A stretch of 64,000 nt of DNA from CAZMZW01 sp963802275 (lineage in GTDB: Bacteria > Chloroflexota > Anaerolineae > Anaerolineales > Anaerolineaceae): positions 1,054,001 to 1,118,000 of the forward strand of contig CAWDIB010000004.1 of NCBI GenBank assembly GCA_963802275.1. The letters are read 5' to 3'. This document shows, piece after piece, positions 48,544-55,396 of the stretch. The translations under genes were made by a program, and so were the position numbers. Positions within the stretch are counted from its first letter, which is position 1. Every line of letters begins with the position of its first letter. The notes beneath the pieces were generated by a model. The model saw nothing but the letters and a program-made list of their open reading frames with translations, was not told the DNA's origin and made no database searches.

Positions 48544-49898
48544 TTCTGCATACCCCCCAGCAATTCCGTTTCACGGGTGGCATGGATCAGTAGCGTGTTC
48601 GTGGCACTGACCATTTCAAGGGTGCGATTGTGTCTCTTTAAAATGATTTCAGCCTGTTTACGCTCTGTGATATCCATCACGATCCCGCTGAAAAATGAGG
48701 GAATGCCCTGTTCATCCCGGACCAGTTTCCCTCCTTGCGCCCATACCCAATGCTGTGAGCCATCCGGCCAGACCACGCGGTATTCCAGCGGAACGGGTTT
48801 GCCCTCGCGCATGACCGAGCGATTGGCTGCCTCCACCGCCGGGTGGTCCAGCGGGTGGATGGCTTTTGCGACAACATCGCTCAGTTTTCCGTTGAATTTT
48901 TCCCTTGATATTCCAAAGATGCGGTACATCTCATCCGACCAGGTCAGCTGGTCATTTTTAATATCCCATTGCCAGCTGCCCACTTTCGCCACCGACTGGG
49001 CTGCTATTAATTGCGCTTCGGAGTGCAGAATTTTCTCTTCATGCTGCTTGCGCTCGCTCACCTCGCGGATGTTGCATTGAAACACTCCGGCTTTGTCGAT
49101 CATGTATACATCCGCGGGTATCTGCCTGCCCCGCCTGGTTTTTACCGTTGTGTCAAGAAAATCAACAAAATCCACCTCATCCAACTGCCGGGCAGTATGC
49201 CGAAATTGGACGGCATCCTTCATGAATCCAAAATTCCAGATTTTTTGTTTCTTCATCTCATAAATGGAGTAACCCAGCAGCAACTGGGCAGACCGGTTGG
49301 AATTGACCATCCGCCCTTTATCCTTGTCGATCAGCAGGATGCCATCCTTGGCGGTTTCGAATGCACGTCGGAAGCGCTCCTCGGAGACCTGTAATGCCTG
49401 TTCGGCGCGCATGCGCTCGGTGACGTCCTCAATCGCCAGCAGGATCATCTGCTCCTTTTCAGGCGGCAGGCTGATCCGGCGCGCATTCAGCAGCATGCTG
49501 CGTTTGCCGATGGTGGCAAAATCGTGTTCAACCTGGTAATCACTGATCCGGGTTTTTTGGGGAATGATCTCTTCCAGTAATGTACGCAGCCGGGGGATAT
49601 CCCACTGGCGGTTGCCCAGGGTGTAGACGCGCCTGCCGAGTGTGTTGCGTGCCGTGACTTTGAAGGCTTTATAAAAACTTTGATTGGCGTAAAGAACGTG
49701 CAGCCTTCCATCCAGCACCAATAGCGGCTCGCGGATGGTGGCCACGATATCCTCATAAAATCGGCTGTTGTGGGATGAGCGGAAAGCTGGTATATTTTTT
49801 ATTTGAGATGCCCCCGCCGATTTCTTTTTTTGTGTTTTTCCGGAATTTTTTATCCCGATTTTTCCCCTGGCCTGGCTCTCCTTCTTTTTTGTGTTCAT
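48498..49898 (-). CDS. N-terminal segment of the large sensor kinase: basic tail, PAS, PAS, PAS_3, GAF start
   Basis: 466 residues from the ATG at 49898. A Lys-rich N-terminus without signal peptide or TM segment points to a soluble cytoplasmic sensor. PAS 1 (about 45-160, EPLLVLDGRLHVLYANQSFYK), PAS 2 (about 170-285, DGILLIDKDKGRMVNSN), PAS_3 (about 290-410, WSDEMYRIFGI; EYRVVWPDGSQHWVW) and the first part of a GAF domain, where the frame changes near 48530. The whole kinase would be about 1,860 residues with 10 or more sensory domains. Confidence 0.82.
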   Translation of the reverse strand: MNTKKKESQARGKIGIKNSGKTQKKKSAGASQIKNIPAFRSSHNSRFYEDIVATIREPLLVLDGRLHVLYANQSFYKAFKVTARNTLGRRVYTLGNRQWDIPRLRTLLEEIIPQKTRISDYQVEHDFATIGKRSMLLNARRISLPPEKEQMILLAIEDVTERMRAEQALQVSEERFRRAFETAKDGILLIDKDKGRMVNSNRSAQLLLGYSIYEMKKQKIWNFGFMKDAVQFRHTARQLDEVDFVDFLDTTVKTRRGRQIPADVYMIDKAGVFQCNIREVSERKQHEEKILHSEAQLIAAQSVAKVGSWQWDIKNDQLTWSDEMYRIFGISREKFNGKLSDVVAKAIHPLDHPAVEAANRSVMREGKPVPLEYRVVWPDGSQHWVWAQGGKLVRDEQGIPSFFSGIVMDITERKQAEIILKRHNRTLEMVSATNTLLIHATRETELLGGMQNCGRKRWLLHGVDRL

Positions 49899-49924
49899 AA
49901 AGTACCTTCTACTTTCCTGAAAAG

Positions 49925-50390
49925 ACTGGCGCCTTCGCCAGCTAATAACGGCGACGAGGGCGTCGCCTGTATCCGAACCCTGATTACGCTGGCGTCCCCG
50001 CCAGCGATTGACATCGGCGAGGTTGTCACCTTTATCCTGCTAATTATTTGCGAGGAGCTCGTCAGCGCAACGAAGCAATCTCTTTCTTCGATGCAGCTGG
50101 TGCCCCTGCCGGCGATTTGATGACAGGATTTCTCCCGAATCCATCGCCGTACTCTTATTATCGCATTAATTAAAGCACAACTTCCACTGGGAAAAAGTGG
50201 CAGGTATTTCACCAGCGGTTACGGTATTTGATCAAGCTGGCGTCCCCGCTTTTTTGATGTAGCTGGCGTCCGCGCCAGCGATTGAACGGCGGCGAGGGCT
50301 CCGCCTAAATCAGTATGCCTTTTTGATGCGCTGGCGTCATCGCCAGCATTCGACGGAGAGAATGCCGCCTGAATCCAAGATGTAATCAAG
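49925..50390. repeat. REP-like palindromic repeat cluster F
   Basis: At least five units of the main family in varied states (near 49926, 49988, 50232, 50260 and 50328), including a truncated CTGGCGTCCCCGCTTTTTTGATGTAG, plus one second-family copy (TTGCGAGGAGCTCGTCAGCGCAACGAAGCAATCTC, about 50047-50081). Lies upstream of the large kinase gene. Between 50390 and 50600 I see only AT-rich sequence with a GCCTG...CAGGC hairpin at about 50467-50485. Confidence 0.82.
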
Positions 50391-50602
50391 AGATATCCGC
50401 ATAACAAAAAACAGGAATAAATCATTCTCTGGGTTTTTGCAAGCCCAGCAGGCTTATCAAGAATGTTGCCTGCGTTCATCACAGGCATTAATTTATTTTC
50501 TACAATTTTTCCCTTTTAATAGAAGCTTACTGGGAATATACAATTTCAGGTAATGCCAATGATGAGGTGAAAAAATAAATGGGTATCCCCTCGCCAAAAA
50601 TA

Positions 50603-50631
50603 TTGATAAAATGAATAATCAGACTCATGAT
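50603..50631 (+). promoter_or_regulatory. Candidate sigma70-type promoter of the amidase gene
   Basis: TTGATA (50603-50608), 17-base spacer, CATGAT (50626-50631), 27 bases upstream of the start codon at 50659. Confidence 0.45.
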
Positions 50632-50658
50632 GACCCAGGATATCACCAGGAGGAATGA

Positions 50659-51390
50659 ATGCCAAAAGACAAGTTGAAAATTGGCCTGGTCATTGCCCAG
50701 CCAGTCAAGGACAGCGACCACCCCTTTTCTGAACTGGAGAAGTTCACCCAGGATGCCAAGCCGGATTTATTCCTTTTTCCGGAAGACCACATTTACTCCG
50801 AGAACCTGCCCGGATTGCAGGAGATCGCCAAACAACGACAGAAGTGGATCATCTGCGGGATGGAAGACCGCGATACCGGTGGAAAAAAATTCAAGCAAGC
50901 CGTAGTGGTCAATCCCAAGGGAGATGTGGTCGGACGCCACCGCAAGACCTCCCTGACCTATGATGAGCTCTCCAAACATTTCGACCACGGGGATGCCATC
51001 CAGGCGGTCGAAACCGATTTTGGCATCATCGGCGTTTCTATCTGTTATGAGATACATTTCCCGGAAGTGGCGCGCTGTTATGCGCTGCAGGGCGCGCGCA
51101 TCCTCTTCAACCCGATCGGTACCGGTATGTGGCACGAAACCCAATACCAGGCCTGGTCCTCAGTCGGGCGTTCACGTGCCAGCGAGAATGGCATCTTTTG
51201 CGCCGGCTGCTGCCACCAGAACGGGGCCATCCCGATGGCTTACGCTTATGCGCCGGACGGCACCAGCCTGGTGGAAGCGCGGGATGCCAACCGGCTGGTG
51301 ACGGCTACGGTTGAATTGACACAATGCTTTGGCATGTTCCTCGAACACAGGCAGCCGCACCTTTATGAATTATTGTCGAAAACCCAGTAA
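50659..51390 (+). CDS. Carbon-nitrogen hydrolase (nitrilase superfamily amidase)
   Basis: 243 residues with an AGGAGG ribosome site at 50648-50653. The nitrilase catalytic triad is complete: Glu42 (FLFPEDHIY), Lys96 (GRHRKTSLT) and Cys129 (SICYEIHFPE). Members cleave or transfer the amide group of small molecules in the cytoplasm; the substrate cannot be read from sequence. Single gene, with its own promoter candidate and a terminator at 51423-51453. Confidence 0.92.
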   Translation: MPKDKLKIGLVIAQPVKDSDHPFSELEKFTQDAKPDLFLFPEDHIYSENLPGLQEIAKQRQKWIICGMEDRDTGGKKFKQAVVVNPKGDVVGRHRKTSLTYDELSKHFDHGDAIQAVETDFGIIGVSICYEIHFPEVARCYALQGARILFNPIGTGMWHETQYQAWSSVGRSRASENGIFCAGCCHQNGAIPMAYAYAPDGTSLVEARDANRLVTATVELTQCFGMFLEHRQPHLYELLSKTQ

Positions 51391-51422
51391 GTAATTTGCT
51401 CTCGCAGTTCCTGATATTACTG

Positions 51423-51453
51423 AAAACCTGCAAATCCAATCGCAGGTTTTTTT
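51423..51453 (+). terminator. Rho-independent terminator after the amidase gene
   Basis: Perfect 9-base stem AAAACCTGC / GCAGGTTTT with a 10-base loop, followed by a T-run, 33 bases after the stop codon. Confidence 0.88.
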
Positions 51454-51644
51454 ATCTTAAATTGAGAGGGTTAAAGCGGTTTCAAAAAATAACGACATTA
51501 ATTTCAACACGCATAATCATTTTCATATGACACCCATCACCTGCCAGGATTACAAGGGTGAGTAGTTGGAGTGATGGCAACCACTATTCACTTTGAATCC
51601 AATTCTATATGATTACTTCATCTCAATAAAAGAAAGGGATTCAA

Positions 51645-52046
51645 ATGAACAAGACCATTAGAACCATTGCCATCGTATTCCTCATCCTGGGAGCGCTGGC
51701 ACTTATCGGCGGGGCATATGGATGGTTTGGAAGACCTGGTTCAGCAAGAGCCATGCCGCCCCAGAATTGGCAAAATCTCCCCCAACCCGGCAACGGATTG
51801 GACAACCAAGGGCAGCGAGACGGAAGGCAGCCATTTCCACGTCAAGGGCTTTTTTCACTCCCGATTTGGTTGATGGGCAGTGGATTGACCTTCATAATTG
51901 CCGGGACTGTTTTGGTGATCTTCAATAAGAAGATCACGATCGCAGTGGATGCAACACCAGAAAAAGAAGAAAAGAAAGCAGCGACACCAAAAAAGGTTGC
52001 TCAATCCAAGAAAACAGCTGGAAAAAAGCCCGCCAGCAAAACCTAA
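51645..52046 (+). CDS. Small two-TM membrane protein with Lys-rich tail, function unknown
   Basis: 133 residues: TM at about 7-27, a Pro/Gln/Asn-rich outer loop (about 28-72), second TM (about 74-94), then a cytoplasmic tail rich in Lys and Ala (KKAATPKKVAQSKKTAGKK), which looks able to bind nucleic acid or acidic partners. AAAGAAAGGG lies upstream of the ATG. No family recognised. Confidence 0.65.
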   Translation: MNKTIRTIAIVFLILGALALIGGAYGWFGRPGSARAMPPQNWQNLPQPGNGLDNQGQRDGRQPFPRQGLFSLPIWLMGSGLTFIIAGTVLVIFNKKITIAVDATPEKEEKKAATPKKVAQSKKTAGKKPASKT

Positions 52047-52154
52047 ATTACGGCTATACGCTATACAAAATATGGAAGAAATGGTATAGAATATCCTTAT
52101 ATTATTCTTTTTGACATTTTCACAAATGGTTTCCAGTCACGGAAAAGGAGAGCG

Positions 52155-53135
52155 ATGAAAAACAAAAAAGAGATAGTCGTAGGTATTCTGGCGATCAGCA
52201 TGTTGATGCTGGCCTGCAGCCTGCCGGCGCTTTCAGCCCAGCTGCGGCAGGAGGACGTTCAATCCATTTCTTCCTCGGTCATTCAAACCCTGGCAGCGCA
52301 AAACCTGCAAAGCCAGGTGCAGCCGGCGGTGAACAACGCCGAGGTGATCGCCAATGCGGTAGCACAAACGGTGGTGGCTCTTAATGCCCAAAATCAGGCC
52401 GCCCAAGCCGCGGCACCCACCAGCGTGCCATATGTGTATGTAGCACCGACAGCCACCTCCATCCCCTGTTATTCGGCCACCGCCTGGGATGTCACTGTGC
52501 CGGATCACACCAATTTCAGCCTGAACCAGACCTTTAATAAAACCTGGCGGTTCAAGAACGTGGGCACCTGCAGTTGGAACACCAGCTTCCGCCTGGCATT
52601 CTACAGCGGCAGCCAGTTGAATGCACCCGCCTATGTCTATCTGCCATACAGCGTGGCACCAGGCGGCACGGTGGATGTCACCATTCCGATGCAAGCGCCC
52701 TCCTATGCTGGTACCTTCACCGGAAATTGGGGCATCTACACCGACGCCAATTATTATTTCGGCAAGGTATGGGTGACCATCACCGCCGGCACAGTGGCCC
52801 CGGTTCCACCCTATTTCGCCGTCACCGGCGTATCCTATGCCATCGACCACGTCACCCAGGCCATCACCTGCCCTGGTCCTGAGGATGTCACCTTCAATAT
52901 GCAAGCCAACATTACCACCAATGGAACAGGCACGGTAACCTATTACTGGACGAGGAGCTATGGCGCCAACACCGCCACACAGAGCATTTATTTTGGCGGA
53001 GCCAGCACCCAGACTGTCGCACTAAGCCAGACCATCGCCGGGGCAACAGGCGCAGGCGACTACTGGGTGAAATTGTACATCGACAGTCCAAACCACCAGC
53101 TCTTCTCTGCCCTGGAATTTCACATCACCTGCTAA
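52155..53135 (+). CDS. Lipoprotein with NBR1-type Ig-like domain
   Basis: 326 residues; AAAGGAGAG ribosome site upstream. Lipobox LMLAC (Cys21). Residues about 25-95 are helical and Gln/Ala-rich, then a Pro/Thr linker leads to an NBR1-like Ig domain (about 100-210: VPDHTNFSLNQTFNKTWRF, NVGTCSWNT, YAGTFTGNWGIY), and a second beta-rich region to the end (about 215-326). This Ig domain is common in surface proteins of Anaerolineae and probably mediates protein or polysaccharide binding outside the cell. Flanked by its own terminator. Confidence 0.82.
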   Translation: MKNKKEIVVGILAISMLMLACSLPALSAQLRQEDVQSISSSVIQTLAAQNLQSQVQPAVNNAEVIANAVAQTVVALNAQNQAAQAAAPTSVPYVYVAPTATSIPCYSATAWDVTVPDHTNFSLNQTFNKTWRFKNVGTCSWNTSFRLAFYSGSQLNAPAYVYLPYSVAPGGTVDVTIPMQAPSYAGTFTGNWGIYTDANYYFGKVWVTITAGTVAPVPPYFAVTGVSYAIDHVTQAITCPGPEDVTFNMQANITTNGTGTVTYYWTRSYGANTATQSIYFGGASTQTVALSQTIAGATGAGDYWVKLYIDSPNHQLFSALEFHITC

Positions 53136-53154
53136 TCGATAAATTCATAAAGGC

Positions 53155-53181
53155 AAAAAGGCGGTCACCCCGCTTTTTTGT
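53155..53181 (+). terminator. Rho-independent terminator after the NBR1-Ig lipoprotein gene
   Basis: AAAAG GCGG / CCGC TTTTT stem around TCACC, with T-run, about 20 bases after the stop codon. Confidence 0.8.
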
Positions 53182-53205
53182 TTTTAAGCCAGAACAATTT
53201 ATAAT
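53178..53205 (+). promoter_or_regulatory. Candidate promoter of the Ldh2-type dehydrogenase gene
   Basis: TTGTTT (53178-53183), 16-base spacer, TATAAT (53200-53205), 47 bases upstream of the start. The -35 overlaps the T-run of the preceding terminator. Confidence 0.45.
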
Positions 53206-53251
53206 AGGTTGATTTTCGAAGCGTCATTATTTTTATTACACTGGAGAAACC

Positions 53252-54361
53252 ATGTCTGAAAATATTGTTCACCTGCCTGTTGAAACCATTGAAAATTTCA
53301 TCCGCGATGCTTTTATCAAGCTCGGAGTGCCAAATGATGATGCCAGATTGTGCAGCGAAGTACTCATCGCTTCCGACCTGAGGGGAATCCAGTCACACGG
53401 CATCGGACGGCTGCGCTATTACTATGACCGTATTATCTCCGGAAGGCACAAGGTGGTCACCAACATCCAGGTGATCCGCGAGAGCCCCACCACGGTCGTT
53501 CTCGATGGTCAGCACGGCATGGGCATGATCGTCGCAAGGCGCGCCATGCAGATGGCGATTGAAAAGGCGCGCGACTACGGGATGGGCAGCGCTGCGGTGC
53601 GCAATTCCACCCATTTCGGCATCGCCGGTTTCTACCCATTGATGGCGGTCAAGCAAGGGATGGTCGGCATGGCGGTAACCAACGCCAGCCCCTCCATGGC
53701 GCCCACCTTCGGGGTGCAACCCATGATGGGCACCAATCCGATCGCCTTCGGGGCGCCGACAGATGAAGCATTTCCATTCCTGTTTGATGCCGCCACACCC
53801 ATCATCCAGGTTGGAAAGATCGAAGTATATGAAAGGGAAGAAAAACAGATGCCCGCCGGGTGGGTGGTGGATGAAAACAACCAGCCAATGACTGACCCCA
53901 GCGAGGCAATGAAAGCCCGTGTCCTTGGGAAAGCCTGCCTGCTGCCTCTTGGAGGGGCAGGTGAACTGCTGGGTGGACACAAGGGATACGGATTGGGGAC
54001 GATGGTTGAGATCCTTTCCGCTTCCCTGCAAAGTGGTAGCTTCTTAACCCACACTTTGAGTAAAAATCCGGACGGCACCGACAGACCCAACTGCATCGGG
54101 CATTTCTTTATGGCGATGAATATTGAAGCCTTCACCGACCTGGAGGATTTTAAAAAAACCACCGGTGATATGTTGCGTGAATTGCGCGTTTCGCGCAAGG
54201 CACCCGGGCAGGCACGCATCTACACCGCGGGCGAGAAGGAATTTGAAAATGAAAAGCGGGTGCGGGCGGAAGGTGTGCTGATTGTGCCGAATCTGCAGAA
54301 AGACCTGCTTTTTATCAAAAAAGAATTGGGGTTGAGCGAGTACAAATTTTCATTTGAGTAA
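53252..54361 (+). CDS. Ldh2-family (malate/L-lactate/ureidoglycolate) dehydrogenase
   Basis: 369 residues, full length for the family of NAD(P)-dependent 2-hydroxyacid oxidoreductases with the non-Rossmann Ldh2 fold. Family motifs: RGIQSHGIGRL (about 48-58), DGQHGMG, catalytic His in RNSTHFGIAGFYP (about 120), GTNPIAFGAP, and LGGHKGYGLGTMVEILS. Ribosome site TGGAG at 53242-53246. Substrate (malate, sulfolactate, lactate, ureidoglycolate) cannot be decided from sequence; no pathway neighbours help. Confidence 0.93.
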   Translation: MSENIVHLPVETIENFIRDAFIKLGVPNDDARLCSEVLIASDLRGIQSHGIGRLRYYYDRIISGRHKVVTNIQVIRESPTTVVLDGQHGMGMIVARRAMQMAIEKARDYGMGSAAVRNSTHFGIAGFYPLMAVKQGMVGMAVTNASPSMAPTFGVQPMMGTNPIAFGAPTDEAFPFLFDAATPIIQVGKIEVYEREEKQMPAGWVVDENNQPMTDPSEAMKARVLGKACLLPLGGAGELLGGHKGYGLGTMVEILSASLQSGSFLTHTLSKNPDGTDRPNCIGHFFMAMNIEAFTDLEDFKKTTGDMLRELRVSRKAPGQARIYTAGEKEFENEKRVRAEGVLIVPNLQKDLLFIKKELGLSEYKFSFE

Positions 54362-54384
54362 TATCAAAAGTCAGGAAAGTTAAT

Positions 54385-54413
54385 TGCCCAGGCAGTTCCA
54401 TATTACCTGGGCA
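54385..54413. terminator. Inverted repeat between convergent genes
   Basis: TGCCCAGG / CCTGGGCA, perfect 8-base stem, 13-base loop, between the Ldh2-type and EamA-type genes. No strong T-run on either side, so it may be a weak bidirectional terminator. Confidence 0.5.
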
Positions 54414-54453
54414 TTGCTATTTCCAAATCCAAGCAGGGAAATCAATCCAGAAA

Positions 54454-54885
54454 TCATTTACCGGTATTGACCAATACCAACCCGGCGATACACAGAGCAA
54501 CCCCGAGCAGATTAAGCGGGCTGACCTTTTCCCGAAAAGCAATGACCCCGATTGGGAGCAGGATGATAGCCACGGCAGAGGCGGAAACAATACCCGCCAG
54601 GCTGACAATCCAGCCAGAGCGGTAAGCCAAAATAAAGCCCAGTTCAAGCCCAACAATGGCGAAACCGACACCCACATTCGCCCAGGAAATCTTTTGGAAT
54701 GATGAAAATAAACCTTCAACTGGGGGAAAGAATATAAGGTAAAGCAGGCAGACAGCCAGGGCGCTGCCATACAAGATGACCAGGGATGTTGCCGGGTGGA
54801 TGCCTGATGGAAGAATCTTAAGAAAGATGTGATAGAGGACGTTGGAAATGACGGTGAGGATGATGGAAAAATAAAAGATGGACAT
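54454..54885 (-). CDS. EamA/DMT-family membrane protein (single half-unit)
   Basis: 143 residues with five predicted TM helices and the EamA-type ending (FREKVSPLNLLGVALCIAGLVLVNTGK). Half-length members of the drug/metabolite transporter superfamily act as dimers; substrate unknown. Convergent with the dehydrogenase gene. Confidence 0.8.
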   Translation of the reverse strand: MSIFYFSIILTVISNVLYHIFLKILPSGIHPATSLVILYGSALAVCLLYLIFFPPVEGLFSSFQKISWANVGVGFAIVGLELGFILAYRSGWIVSLAGIVSASAVAIILLPIGVIAFREKVSPLNLLGVALCIAGLVLVNTGK

Positions 54886-55039
54886 GAGTTCGCCTATTTA
54901 AAATGAAATATTATTGCAATGGGAAGGGATTATAACTTACAGATTTTTCTTACTCAGAAAGGGGGTCTAAGCTGTTTGATCCGGCGCTTTTTCGCTGATT
55001 TTGGCACCAGCGTATTCTATGAGAAACGTCAGTCGAATT

Positions 55040-55393
55040 TTATGGAATGAATTGAAAAATTTTTAGGTCAATAATGCCAGTCCTATTAAACAGCACGCTC
55101 TCTTCTTCCAGCAGGCGGCGCTGCTTTTCACTGCTGTCGCGCAGGCTGAGCCGTCCCTGGGAGTTGACCACCCGCTGCCAGGGCACGCCCTCCGGACATG
55201 CAGCCATGGCACCTCCCACCCAGCGCGGCCCAAAGGCGCGGTAGCCCTGCGGGGTCATATTGGCCGGGCAGGGAATAAGGGCGGCAATCTGTCCATAAGT
55301 CATCACTTTGCCGCGTGGGATGCGCTTGACGACCGTCCAAACCTGCAGGTTGTAATCCAGGCGGCTGGGGGGCGAGGTAAATCGAGCCGGCAT
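55040..55393 (-). CDS. Alkyltransferase-like protein (ATL), Cys-less O6-alkylguanine-DNA binding protein
   Basis: 117 residues, the C-terminal DNA-binding domain of MGMT/Ogt. The alkyl-acceptor PCHR motif is PWQR here (residues 71-74, GVPWQRVVNSQGRLS), so it cannot transfer alkyl groups to itself. Trp in the Cys position is the hallmark of ATL proteins, which flag O6-alkylguanine for nucleotide excision repair. The PRGKVMTYGQIA helix and the HTH region are present. Follows the NfnAB-like gene after 3 bases, so they are likely co-transcribed, with no obvious functional link. Confidence 0.9.
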   Translation of the reverse strand: MPARFTSPPSRLDYNLQVWTVVKRIPRGKVMTYGQIAALIPCPANMTPQGYRAFGPRWVGGAMAACPEGVPWQRVVNSQGRLSLRDSSEKQRRLLEEESVLFNRTGIIDLKIFQFIP

Positions 55394-55396
55394 GGT

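Noticed and set aside
47416..49898. Several independent PAS-domain genes
   Set aside because: Domain boundaries fall across the breaks (a GAF domain is split at 48530 and another at 47400), and no ribosome sites precede the later segments.
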